A stretch of 9,248 bases of DNA from JBDRHL01 sp043816955 (GCA_043816955.1 JBDRHL010000142.1:1-9248); one strand, 5' to 3'; counted from the stretch's first letter, positions 1-7,240 are shown. Made by a program: numbers and translations. The notes: a model not told the origin generated them from the sequence alone.

Positions 1-47
1 TGAACGCTAACGGAACCGGATCGGTTCTTCTTCTTTCGCACGAACAT
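1..47 (-). CDS. IS1634-family transposase, 5' end only
   Basis: Read on the minus strand from the ATG at 47-45, the sequence encodes MFVRKKKNRSGSVSV and runs off the left edge. I recognise this basic N-terminus (MFVRxKxNxSGxxSV) as the start of DDE transposases of the IS1634 family (IS4 superfamily), which mobilise an element by cut-and-paste. Only 15 complete codons are visible, so no catalytic residue can be checked and the element may be intact or broken. It sits downstream of the glycosyltransferase gene on the same strand, so the insertion lies outside that operon's coding part. The call rests on remembered family resemblance over 15 residues. A chance basic peptide is possible but less likely given the near-complete motif match. 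Confidence 0.6.
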   Translation of the reverse strand, partial: MFVRKKKNRSGSVSV

Positions 48-53
48 AGCCCT

Positions 54-81
54 ATTTTAGCTTTGGGACACCCAAAATCAA
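54..81 (-). promoter_or_regulatory. Candidate promoter of the IS transposase gene
   Basis: On the minus strand TTGATT (81-76) and TAAAAT (59-54) are separated by 16 bases, a fair sigma-70-like pair (4/6 and 5/6 to consensus). The start site would fall almost on the transposase ATG, so the message would be nearly leaderless. The real promoter could also lie elsewhere in the element. Confidence 0.35.
62..76. repeat. 15-base perfect hairpin/palindrome beside the transposase start
   Basis: TTTGGG (62-67) and CCCAAA (71-76) are perfect inverted copies around the loop ACA. The palindrome fills most of the spacer of the putative transposase promoter. It could be an operator, or a hairpin formed when transcription enters the element from outside, a known way for insertion sequences to damp transposase expression. 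Function is inferred only. Confidence 0.4.
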
Positions 82-230
82 ATACGCTTTCAGTATTTAC
101 AAGGACTTACAGCAATTTTTCAAAGGGATGTTGAAGTCAGGTAACATTTTATTCCCAGCTGACGGCTAATCGTAGCGATTGAACTGATGCCTTACCGTCC
201 GTTGTTTGTTATTGATCAGTTCGGTAGGTC
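82..230. other. Non-coding stretch holding the presumed IS end and an inverted repeat
   Basis: I see no gene here. The outer end of the IS1634-type element should lie in this stretch, but I cannot fix its terminal repeat with only one end present. GAACTGAT (181-188) is repeated inverted as ATCAGTTC (215-222) with 26 bases between. An overlapping alternative pairing TACCG (193-197)/CGGTA (222-226) exists. Neither is followed by a T-run. Confidence 0.3.
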
Positions 231-252
231 AATAAGAACGTGTCATAACACG
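231..252 (-). terminator. Weak intrinsic terminator after the ArnT-like gene
   Basis: On the minus strand, nine bases after the stop codon of the glycosyltransferase, CGTGT-TATG-ACACG (252-239) can form a five-pair stem, followed by the T-rich tail TTCTTATT. The short stem makes it a modest terminator at best, but its position at the end of the gene group fits. Confidence 0.4.
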
Positions 253-260
253 GCGGGTTT

Positions 261-1922
261 CTACGGGTCGCTGGGCACGACTTCAGCGGACTTATGAAAA
301 ATCGCCCCCGGAGCATCGAAACTTCTTCTGCGTTCAGCTTTTTCCTTGTAATATACCTGCCTGAATCTGCTGTCCTCGGTTATTTTTTCCAGATGGCCTG
401 CTGTGGCCATCAGCCAGCCTCCCTTTTGATAGTGATCATAAGCTTTTTCGATATCCATCTCCTCGGGGATAGGTCTGCCATAGTACTGCACGGAGCGGTT
501 TGATACATACTCAAAAGCGACCAGGTCTCCCGATGGGGGTATTAATGCAGCGATTTTCTGCGAAAAATCACGCGAGTATCGATTGTAGTCCAGCGGCACA
601 ATAAAGTAGGTGTATAACAGTATCACAGCGGCGCAATACCCTGCAAAAAAAGTCACACATGCCTCTGTCGGCCGCCTTTTTGCCAGCAGAAGTGATACAA
701 TTATCATCATAGCTACACACCCTGTGCCCAGCACTACCGCCCCGGGCAGAAAAACGCTATACTCTCTTGCTGCATAGATTATAATCGCCGATGCTATTGC
801 GATTACTCCCGCCAGATGCAGAAGGAGGAAATTTCGCGTGAATCTGCTGCTATAGACCTTTCGCACAAAAATCATCTCTTCGAGCAGAATCCCCGTCAGC
901 GCAGCCATTGCGGGCATCAGTGGTATTATATAGTGCTGGCGCTTCCCTCCGTCGATCGTCAGGAAAACAAGGCCGACCACGAACCACAGCCAGAGAAAAT
1001 ACATCAGGTTTCGCTTTCTGTTCCATACGCGGTAAAAAGGCGCCGCAATCGCTGCAGGAATGAAAGCCGACCATGGAGCCATGAACTGAAACATTCTCAG
1101 CAGAAAGTAATGCCAGGCTTTATCGCCGGAAGCGTAGCTGCCAAAAAACCGATCAACAAACTCATGCTTCCATAAAGTCAAATCCCAGTTCATTTCAGCC
1201 CCTGCAACAGCGATCGGCCAGGGTAAAACTATCGCAAGGAAAATGACCGGCCCTGCCAGGGGAAGCAGCCTGGGTATGATCTTCCACTCTCGAAAAATCG
1301 CAACATAAAAAACAACAGGCAGAATCACAAAGGGTATTGGCGCAGGACCTTTGGCGAGATTACCAAGGGCAAAGCTTACCCAGAAGATTATTGACTGGAC
1401 AACCTGATCCCGCCGGCTTGTGGCTGTTACAGCGGCATAAAAAGCAAACAGGCTCAAAGTTACAAAAAAAGTCAGCGCCATCTCCGGCCGGGCGTTATGT
1501 GAGTATCGTATATACGCCAGTGATGTGCTCCACACCAGTGCCCCCATGAGCGCGATGCGAAGGGTAAGCCATCGCCGCAGATAATAGAGCATCAGGCAGA
1601 CCGTGCCAACCGCGAAGAACATCGAAGGCAGCCGTGCCGTGAATTCATCTACCTGGCCTGTAATCTTCCCCAATGCCGCCACAAGCCAGTATGGAAGCGG
1701 TGTTTTCTGCAGGCGTTGCTGGCCGTTGCACGTCGGCATGAGCCAGTTGCCGCTTGCAATCATCTCACGAGCGGTTATCGAGACGAAACATTCATGGTTG
1801 CCCAGCGTCTCGGCGGAAAGTGACCAACTCGCCAATAGTGCCGCAACAGCAATAACGCCGCAGATTGTTACCCATCTGAGGTTTTTCCGCATATTGCCGC
1901 TGTCATTCTGTGAATTCTGCAT
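261..1922 (-). CDS. ArnT-like integral membrane glycosyltransferase (GT-C fold, PMT_2 type)
   Basis: A 553-residue polytopic membrane protein of the ArnT/dolichyl-phosphate-mannose mannosyltransferase-like superfamily. It should move a sugar from a polyprenyl-phosphate donor to a lipid or protein acceptor on the outer face of the inner membrane; sugar and acceptor cannot be read from sequence. Visible marks: a first membrane helix at about 15-35, an acidic residue in the first outer loop (NHE, 42-44), KTPLPYW (73-79), RPEM (145-148) where relatives often have an Asp-containing motif, AKGP (190-193), and KRQHYIIPLMPA (327-338), matching the usual K..Y.LPL.PA element. About a dozen hydrophobic helices follow, then a soluble tail from about 450. 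The ATG has GGAG six bases upstream and lies 21 bases after the threonine synthase stop, so it is probably co-transcribed as the last gene of the group. It could be a lipid A, glycolipid or protein glycosyltransferase. The family call is firm, the specificity is not. Confidence 0.88.
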   Translation of the reverse strand: MQNSQNDSGNMRKNLRWVTICGVIAVAALLASWSLSAETLGNHECFVSITAREMIASGNWLMPTCNGQQRLQKTPLPYWLVAALGKITGQVDEFTARLPSMFFAVGTVCLMLYYLRRWLTLRIALMGALVWSTSLAYIRYSHNARPEMALTFFVTLSLFAFYAAVTATSRRDQVVQSIIFWVSFALGNLAKGPAPIPFVILPVVFYVAIFREWKIIPRLLPLAGPVIFLAIVLPWPIAVAGAEMNWDLTLWKHEFVDRFFGSYASGDKAWHYFLLRMFQFMAPWSAFIPAAIAAPFYRVWNRKRNLMYFLWLWFVVGLVFLTIDGGKRQHYIIPLMPAMAALTGILLEEMIFVRKVYSSRFTRNFLLLHLAGVIAIASAIIIYAAREYSVFLPGAVVLGTGCVAMMIIVSLLLAKRRPTEACVTFFAGYCAAVILLYTYFIVPLDYNRYSRDFSQKIAALIPPSGDLVAFEYVSNRSVQYYGRPIPEEMDIEKAYDHYQKGGWLMATAGHLEKITEDSRFRQVYYKEKAERRRSFDAPGAIFHKSAEVVPSDP

Positions 1923-1943
1923 TTAATACTCCGGCATACAGGC

Positions 1944-3293
1944 TTATTTTATAAGGTCGATGATCCTGTCAAGATCATTATCAACTTCTATGGGGATATT
2001 GCTGAATCGCCCCTGGTTGTCTTTGTGGTAATTCACCGTTACATCCGGGTCTTTCAGTGCATGGCCCGTAAGAACACATGCGACTCGCTCATCCGCTCCG
2101 ATAACGCCTTCATCACGCAGCAGTTTTAGTCCGGCGATGCCGGCTGCCGAGGCAGGCTCACAGCCAAGGCCGTATCTGCCGACTACGGCTTTTGCCTCAA
2201 CAATCTGCTCATCAGGCACAGCACGAACAACACCGTTGCAGATATCGATTGATCGCAGGCATTTCTTCAGATTAACCGGACGCGATATCTCAATCGCCGA
2301 TGCGCACGTATGAGGAGAAAAATTTCCTACTGTAAGCTCCGAGTAATACTCCTCGATCACTGCCTGGGCCACCCTTCCCCCGTTCCAGGTTAACTTCCTG
2401 TTGTTGACCAGGTGGCTGAGCGTATCTGCGCCGGAAGCGTTAATCACCGCCATACGGGGAATCCTTTCGATCAACCCAAGTTGTTTCAGCTCCGCAAAAG
2501 CCTTTCCGAAGGCGCTGCTGTTACCGAGATTCCCGCCCGGCACGACGATCCACTGCGGCAGTTCCCAGCCAAGCTGCTCAATGATCCGATACATGATTGC
2601 CTTTTGACCTTCAAGACGAAACGGGTTGAGGGAATTAAGAAGATACAGCCCGAGCCTTTTGCACACCGCCTGGGCCTGTTTCATGCAGTCGTCGAAATCG
2701 CCGCGTATCTGGATGGTTTTCGCTCCATAATCCATAGCCTGGCTGAGCTTGCCGAACGCGATGCGTCCCGAGCCGATAAAAACCGTGCACTTCATCCCGC
2801 AGCTGTGGGCATATAATGCAACAGCAGCAGAGGTATTGCCCGTAGAGGCACAGGCGCTTGATACCGCTGAAACCATCCTCGCGTGGCTGAACGCTGCTGC
2901 CATTCCGTTGTCTTTGAAAGACCCCGACGGATTCAGGCCTTCGTACTGCAGGAACAGACGCCCCGGCTTCATGCCGACATATTCTGCAACCCGGTCATTT
3001 TTTTGCAGAATTGTCTGCCCTTCTCCGATGGTTACCTTGAATTTATCCTCACAGAAATTCAGCAGTTCCCGAAATCGCCACACGCCTGAAAAATCCAGCG
3101 AGCCTGCCTTTCGTGTCCATCGCCTGGCAAAATCGGACAATTTCCCGGGCACTTCGACCTTGTTCCAGTCATATATCGTATCAAGCAGCTCGCCGCAGCC
3201 GGGACAGTTGACAACAACCTCTGAGCAGTCAAACGTCCGGCTGCAGTCTGGGTTGATACATTGCTGATAAGCTGGATTTGTCTGTGCGGACAT
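1944..3293 (-). CDS. thrC: Threonine synthase (PLP-dependent, zinc-ribbon N-terminus)
   Basis: Converts O-phospho-L-homoserine to L-threonine and phosphate in the cytoplasm, the last step of threonine synthesis. With the start chosen here the protein has 449 residues. A cysteine cluster at 12-33 (C12, C17, C23, C30, C33, ending CPGC) is a zinc-ribbon-like extension found in a subset of threonine synthases. The PLP lysine is K127 in LNPSGSFKDNG. STGNTS (150-155) and the glycine loop GGNLGN (253-258) are the cofactor-binding elements. The frame stays open to an ATG at 3389, but that start has no ribosome site and overlaps the upstream gene. The ATG at 3293 has GGAG eight bases upstream and lies downstream of a promoter at 3331-3359, so I choose it. 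Fold type II relatives such as cysteate synthase are an alternative, but the SFKD and GGNLGN motifs fit threonine synthase best. Confidence 0.88.
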   Translation of the reverse strand: MSAQTNPAYQQCINPDCSRTFDCSEVVVNCPGCGELLDTIYDWNKVEVPGKLSDFARRWTRKAGSLDFSGVWRFRELLNFCEDKFKVTIGEGQTILQKNDRVAEYVGMKPGRLFLQYEGLNPSGSFKDNGMAAAFSHARMVSAVSSACASTGNTSAAVALYAHSCGMKCTVFIGSGRIAFGKLSQAMDYGAKTIQIRGDFDDCMKQAQAVCKRLGLYLLNSLNPFRLEGQKAIMYRIIEQLGWELPQWIVVPGGNLGNSSAFGKAFAELKQLGLIERIPRMAVINASGADTLSHLVNNRKLTWNGGRVAQAVIEEYYSELTVGNFSPHTCASAIEISRPVNLKKCLRSIDICNGVVRAVPDEQIVEAKAVVGRYGLGCEPASAAGIAGLKLLRDEGVIGADERVACVLTGHALKDPDVTVNYHKDNQGRFSNIPIEVDNDLDRIIDLIK

Positions 3294-3330
3294 AACCGAT
3301 TCTCCATCAGGATAAAGATAAACTGCGTCT

Positions 3331-3359
3331 ATTCTAATGCGGACATCATCTGAATTCAA
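3331..3359 (-). promoter_or_regulatory. Internal promoter in front of thrC
   Basis: On the minus strand TTGAAT (3359-3354), a 17-base spacer and TAGAAT (3336-3331) give 4/6 and 5/6 matches to the sigma-70 consensus. Transcription would begin near 3324, about 30 bases before the thrC ATG at 3293. This would let thrC and the glycosyltransferase be expressed independently of the upstream pair. It also argues against the longer thrC start. Confidence 0.5.
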
Positions 3360-3372
3360 GTACTTTGGACAA

Positions 3373-4125
3373 TTACGCACTGCCGCCATTGATCTGTTTG
3401 ATGAGCATCGGCAGCTGCGACAGTGAATCTACACTGAAAACACCGGCAGGAACTTTTTTTCGATGGTTGGTGCGTGCTCTTTTTAATACCGCTGTCATTC
3501 GGGCCTTAATAGCACCTTTTATGTCCGTGTCAATACGATCACCGACGAACATCGTCTCTTGGCATGGAACTGCGAGCTTCTCAGCAGCTATCTCAAAAAT
3601 CCGCTTGGCCGGCTTGCGGGATTTAATCATGTAAGAGTAGATTCGAACGGGAAAAAATTCCAGCATACCTAGTTGGGCGAAGTGCCTGTCCAGCGAACAA
3701 CTGTTTATAAATGTATTTGAAACTATCCCGAGTTTCAATCCCAGCTGCTTCAGATCTCCAAGAGTTTGCAAAATATCAGATTCCACCGATGCAAGCCGGC
3801 TTAACGGCTCATACCACAGCCATGCCAGTTTCTGCCATTGTTCGTCGCTGAGGCTGAGTCCTTTTTTAGCACCGCCTTGCTTAAGCGCCGCCAGTGCATC
3901 AAAGTCGCGACCGGTAACATTTGACCAGAGTATCCGTATATGAAGAGAGATCATGTTGTGCAGGTAGTATCTGCGAAACCCTCCTGTAGGCACACCAAGC
4001 TGCTGGAGAAACCGGTAACTTGATTCTGCGGCTTCTTTGAAAGCCCGGCTGCTGTCAATCCTGTCGAAATTCAGCAGGGTTTCCCCCACATCAAAAAGCA
4101 CAGCTCTGATCTTTGTTAGCCCCAA
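3373..4125 (-). CDS. HAD-superfamily hydrolase
   Basis: A 250-residue cytoplasmic protein with all four haloacid dehalogenase motifs. Motif I is FDVGET with the nucleophile D12, motif II is VSNT (135-138), the motif III lysine is K171 in KSRKPAKRIF, and motif IV is GDRIDTD (195-201). A helical cap (about 22-115) between motifs I and II places it in subfamily I. The residue two after the nucleophile, an Asp acid/base in typical phosphatases, is Gly14 here, with Glu15 next to it. Phosphatase activity therefore cannot be assumed. The start is a TTG five bases after the stop of the upstream synthase, and the purine-rich end of that gene (AAGG and AGGAG) acts as ribosome site, suggesting translational coupling. 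The substrate is unknown. A small phosphorylated metabolite or a repair/housecleaning role are both possible. Confidence 0.82.
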   Translation of the reverse strand: MGLTKIRAVLFDVGETLLNFDRIDSSRAFKEAAESSYRFLQQLGVPTGGFRRYYLHNMISLHIRILWSNVTGRDFDALAALKQGGAKKGLSLSDEQWQKLAWLWYEPLSRLASVESDILQTLGDLKQLGLKLGIVSNTFINSCSLDRHFAQLGMLEFFPVRIYSYMIKSRKPAKRIFEIAAEKLAVPCQETMFVGDRIDTDIKGAIKARMTAVLKRARTNHRKKVPAGVFSVDSLSQLPMLIKQINGGSA

Positions 4126-4130
4126 GGCTC

Positions 4131-5462
4131 CTACCTTAAAGGAGGCAGCTTATCACCAAAAACTTCCTTCATCCATGCGGTCATTTCATGGTCGGATATG
4201 GCTGATACCCTGTCATCCGCGTATTCCCCGTCAATTATGTCTTTTATCCTGACCACGTGTGGATCATGCTTGGGAATCTCTATATCATATCGCTGCTCGA
4301 TCCAGTGCTTGATCCCGGCAGCACCGCTCTTGTCGGTAATTGCCACACTTACCGGTCGATTCAGAAGCTTATGCGTATCAAAACAATTATAGATTTCCTC
4401 GTTCTTCAGCAGGCCGTCTGCGTGTATGCCTGCTCGGGTTACATTAAAGTCCCGACCAACCAGCGGATAATTGTCCGGCAGCTCAAAGCCCAGTTCTTTC
4501 TGTGCATAGTCTGTAAGTTCCGTAATAGCCGCATAGTTTATTTTGTTGTTTGTGCCTCTCAACTGGGCATGTTCTATTACCATCGCCTCGAGCGGCGGAT
4601 TGCCTGTTCGCTCCCCTACGCCGAATATCGCCACATTGACGGCGCAGCATCCATAAAGCCACGCTGTTGCAGCGTTGACCTGGACTTTATGCAGATCGTT
4701 ATGCCCATGCCATTCCAGCCACTCGCTGGGTACCCCAATCTGACGAAGGCCGTGCACAAGTTTTGGTACACTTCGTGGAAGCTCTACCCCCGGATAGGGC
4801 AGGGCGAAACCTAACGTATCGCAAAGCCTGATTTTCACCGCGGATTTGTACTTTTCCGACATCTTCATAAGTTCAACCGCAAATGGCAGGATAAAACCCT
4901 CGTAATCGGCGCGGGTAAGGTCTTCGAGATGACAACGCGGAATGATCCCGCTATCTAGGGCTGCCTGCGCGATACCGAGATACGAGTCCATCGCCTGAGC
5001 ACGTGTCTTGCGAAGCTTCAGAAATATGTGATAATCGCTGGCGGAAGTCAATATCCCCGTCTCGGTAAGACCCATTTGGGTTACAAGCTTGAAATCAGCG
5101 GGTACCGCTCGAATCCAGCCGGTAACCTCCGGATATTTATAACCCCGCGATTTGCACAGTTCGACAGCCTTGCGGTCTCGCTGCGAATACAGGAAAAATT
5201 CGCACTGCCGGATCAGGCCTGTGCCGCCGTCAATCTCGTGTAAAAAATCATAAATACGCAATACCTGTTCAGGAGTATAAGGAGGCCTTGCCTGCTGGCC
5301 GTCCCTGAACGTCGTATCGGTAATCCATATTTCCTGCGGCTGGTCGTAAGGTACTGTCTTATTGTCGAACTTTATACGCGGAAATTCAACGTAAGGAAAT
5401 ACCTCACGATAGAGATTTGGTTGGTCCACATTTACAAGTTTTATTTCATCCCTGTGCATCAT
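4131..5462 (-). CDS. DRE-TIM acyltransferase, probable Re-citrate synthase (2-isopropylmalate/homocitrate synthase family)
   Basis: A 443-residue cytoplasmic enzyme that condenses acetyl-CoA with a 2-oxo acid. Visible elements: the entry motif TDTTFRDGQQ (48-57), where most relatives have DGEQ; HGHND (252-256) with the metal-binding histidines; GERTGN (283-288); and AGIHADG (344-350). The overall pattern (EIWITDTTFRDGQQ, PPYTPEQ, IRQCEFFLYS, WHGHND) resembles what I remember of the clostridial Re-citrate synthases, which make citrate from oxaloacetate in anaerobes, more than LeuA or CimA. It also lacks room for the C-terminal allosteric domain of those enzymes. Two ATGs stand in tandem (5462 and 5459); GGAG lies four and seven bases before them. 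It is the first gene of the group, with its own promoter. Homocitrate or isopropylmalate synthase remain alternatives. The family is certain, the substrate is inferred. Confidence 0.8.
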   Translation of the reverse strand: MMHRDEIKLVNVDQPNLYREVFPYVEFPRIKFDNKTVPYDQPQEIWITDTTFRDGQQARPPYTPEQVLRIYDFLHEIDGGTGLIRQCEFFLYSQRDRKAVELCKSRGYKYPEVTGWIRAVPADFKLVTQMGLTETGILTSASDYHIFLKLRKTRAQAMDSYLGIAQAALDSGIIPRCHLEDLTRADYEGFILPFAVELMKMSEKYKSAVKIRLCDTLGFALPYPGVELPRSVPKLVHGLRQIGVPSEWLEWHGHNDLHKVQVNAATAWLYGCCAVNVAIFGVGERTGNPPLEAMVIEHAQLRGTNNKINYAAITELTDYAQKELGFELPDNYPLVGRDFNVTRAGIHADGLLKNEEIYNCFDTHKLLNRPVSVAITDKSGAAGIKHWIEQRYDIEIPKHDPHVVRIKDIIDGEYADDRVSAISDHEMTAWMKEVFGDKLPPLR

Positions 5463-5487
5463 TTGTCTCCAAGCCTTGTCCCTGCCA

Positions 5488-5516
5488 TATATAACAGCTC
5501 AGGGCGGAATTTTCAA
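5488..5516 (-). promoter_or_regulatory. Promoter of the synthase-HAD-thrC-glycosyltransferase group
   Basis: On the minus strand TTGAAA (5516-5511), exactly 17 bases, then TATATA (5493-5488). The -35 matches consensus at 5/6 and the -10 at 4/6. Transcription would start near 5480, leaving a leader of about 18 bases that contains only the ribosome site. No attenuator or riboswitch fits into so short a leader. Confidence 0.6.
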
Positions 5517-5540
5517 CTAATTACTTCCTGTAACCCGACA

Positions 5541-5562
5541 CAAAAATACTCTGCCTGAGGCA
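5541..5562 (-). terminator. Weak intrinsic terminator after the second glycosyltransferase
   Basis: On the minus strand, 13 bases after the stop codon, TGCC-TCA-GGCA (5562-5552) forms a four-pair stem, followed by GAGTA and a run of five T (5546-5542). The stem is short and the gap to the T-run long, so termination would be inefficient. Confidence 0.28.
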
Positions 5563-5575
5563 ATTGCTTGCTTTT

Positions 5576-7168
5576 TTATATCCTTTGCAGGATATTCTCA
5601 CCCTTGCCTTTTAATAAATAGGGATAAATCATTGCCCTTTGATAGCCAAGGGGTATTATCCGGCATTGCAGCCCTGAGTTTTTGAGCATCTTGATAACCT
5701 GCATCATGTCATCATTTTCAGCCACAAGAAAAAAAACGTCTTCACCTTCCTCGATATGCTCCTGCACTTCCTCCAGCATGGTCCCAGTTTTGGTAAATGT
5801 GGGATATGGAACGTTCTTGGCGGTCACATGTTCTATTTTTTTCACCCCGTAAAACAGTAATCCGTCAGCCCGTTCGTTTACACTGCATAATTCATACTTT
5901 GCAGTCGGTAACCGATGTTTTATTTGTGCCCACAACGCTTTCATATTGTGGCAGGTCGGGTAGTAGGCAATGCCTAATTTTGAAATCAACAAAAGTATAA
6001 TCCAAACGCCGGTCAGTATAATCGGCTTCGAGAAAACACTCAGCGTTCTTCTCAATGATCCAATATCCGTTACAGGGGCCTTTAACTGCCACAACTTTGT
6101 CGTGGCTATGGCTAATGGAACAAAGATCGGAAGAGTGTAAAGCCCCAGCTTGGAACTTGCCAGGCAGAGAATAACAAGCGGCACGAAAAACCAGCTCAAA
6201 AGAAACATTTGCTGAGGCCTGTCCGGCAAAGTCTTCCACCACTGCTTGCTTAAAAACGTCGTCTTGATGAACTTTAGTTTCTCCAGCCAGATTGCTGACC
6301 AAGGCAGCGATCCGAACACCAGAACCGGAATGTAAATCAGCCCTCCCTGCAGACCGGGGTTTCTATTGTATTTTTCTGTAATCAGCCGCCCTACAATCTG
6401 ATTGTCAACAAAATAGCTGAATGCACCCGGAAGCCTGAACCCGATCCAGATATACCAGCCAAGCCCGATAAATAAAAAAAGCAGAATCCCCGCGACAGAC
6501 CACCACGTTAAAAAATATCGAAAGGCCTCTTTTCTCGCTGCCAGAAATACAAACATCCCGCAGCACGGTATCAACACCGCAGGACCTTTGGAAAGAAATC
6601 CGAAACCTGCCGAAACGCACAGAAGCATTTGCCATAAAATCCTGCTTTTCCCCGTTGATTTTACGCTTTTCCAGAAAAATAACGCGCAAACTGTCGTCCA
6701 TAGCGTCAGAATCGTATCAGGCGTAACAAAATTCGATGCGACAAAAGGGATAACCATCGTGGCATAAACAAGCGAGGATAACAGGGCAGTCCACCTGTTT
6801 TTGAATAGTGAAAAGCTCAATATCCCAACGACTGCGCTGGTTAGAACAAAGCATAAACCGTGAAAAAAACGCACGCCGAATTCACTATGACCGAATGTCC
6901 TTAACCCCGCTATTATTCCCCAGTAGATTAAAGGGGGCTTATCCAGAAAAATCTCATCTTCACCAAGATAGGGAATAAAAAGGCTGCCCTTATCCAGCAT
7001 TGTCAGCGCTGTGCCGGTATAATAACCTTCGTCCGGCTGCCAGATGCCGCGCGTCCCCTGGAATAAAAACGCCAGGATTAACACCACCGGCACATACACT
7101 ACTAATGCCAGGCGGAATATCCTGTCGCTTCTCATTGACTCATCACTTTGTTTACAGCCCGTTTTCAC
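5576..7168 (-). CDS. GT39/PMT-type membrane glycosyltransferase
   Basis: A 530-residue integral membrane protein of the same superfamily as the gene at 261-1922 but only distantly similar, so not a recent duplicate. It should use a polyprenyl-phosphate sugar on the outer side of the inner membrane. After the first helix (18-36) comes QPDEGYY (44-50) with the Asp-Glu pair expected at the catalytic site. LDKPPLIYW (75-83), TPDT (149-152), SKGP (193-196) and KLGLYTLPIFVPLA (340-353) follow in the usual order. About eleven helices end near 395, followed by a soluble C-terminal domain of about 130 residues. The start is GTG at 7168, preceded by AAGGGA at good spacing. The in-frame ATG at 7135 has only a poor ribosome site and would give a protein 11 residues shorter. 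It is a single gene with its own promoter, 113 bases upstream of the next gene. Acceptor and sugar are unknown. Confidence 0.87.
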   Translation of the reverse strand: MKTGCKQSDESMRSDRIFRLALVVYVPVVLILAFLFQGTRGIWQPDEGYYTGTALTMLDKGSLFIPYLGEDEIFLDKPPLIYWGIIAGLRTFGHSEFGVRFFHGLCFVLTSAVVGILSFSLFKNRWTALLSSLVYATMVIPFVASNFVTPDTILTLWTTVCALFFWKSVKSTGKSRILWQMLLCVSAGFGFLSKGPAVLIPCCGMFVFLAARKEAFRYFLTWWSVAGILLFLFIGLGWYIWIGFRLPGAFSYFVDNQIVGRLITEKYNRNPGLQGGLIYIPVLVFGSLPWSAIWLEKLKFIKTTFLSKQWWKTLPDRPQQMFLLSWFFVPLVILCLASSKLGLYTLPIFVPLAIATTKLWQLKAPVTDIGSLRRTLSVFSKPIILTGVWIILLLISKLGIAYYPTCHNMKALWAQIKHRLPTAKYELCSVNERADGLLFYGVKKIEHVTAKNVPYPTFTKTGTMLEEVQEHIEEGEDVFFLVAENDDMMQVIKMLKNSGLQCRIIPLGYQRAMIYPYLLKGKGENILQRI

Positions 7169-7198
7169 ATCTATCCCTTAAAACTATCTGACTACTCT

Positions 7199-7218
7199 TA
7201 GAATCGGCCATGATTCTA
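7199..7218. repeat. 20-base inverted repeat over the glycosyltransferase transcription start
   Basis: TAGAATC (7199-7205) and GATTCTA (7212-7218) are perfect seven-base inverted copies with six bases between. The right copy contains the -10 box of the minus-strand promoter, and the expected start site (about 7206) falls in the centre. This is the geometry of a repressor operator. No regulator gene is visible nearby. Confidence 0.45.
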
Positions 7219-7240
7219 TATTTTGTTTAAGATATTTCAA
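7213..7240 (-). promoter_or_regulatory. Promoter of the second glycosyltransferase
   Basis: On the minus strand TTGAAA (7240-7235), 16 bases, then TAGAAT (7218-7213); both boxes match consensus at 5/6. The leader would be about 38 bases to the GTG start and carries the AAGGGA ribosome site. Confidence 0.55.

Noticed and set aside
13..33. Hairpin GAACCG-GAT-CGGTTC followed by a T-rich tail, resembling a plus-strand terminator.
   Set aside because: It lies inside the coding start of the minus-strand transposase, where the codons explain it, and there is no known plus-strand gene to end here.
816..1175. 119-codon plus-strand open frame opposite the ArnT-like gene.
   Set aside because: A shadow of the real minus-strand gene: no ribosome site, no domain, and composition set by the opposite strand. 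The same applies to the other long antisense frames at 2412-2816, 2749-3267 and 4257-4814.
3294..3389. Longer threonine synthase starting at the ATG at 3389.
   Set aside because: No ribosome site, overlap with the HAD gene, an unconserved-looking 32-residue extension, and a promoter whose start would lie downstream of that ATG.
5892..6302. 136-codon minus-strand frame within the second glycosyltransferase.
   Set aside because: Same strand, different frame, fully contained in a gene with clear family motifs; no sign of independent function.
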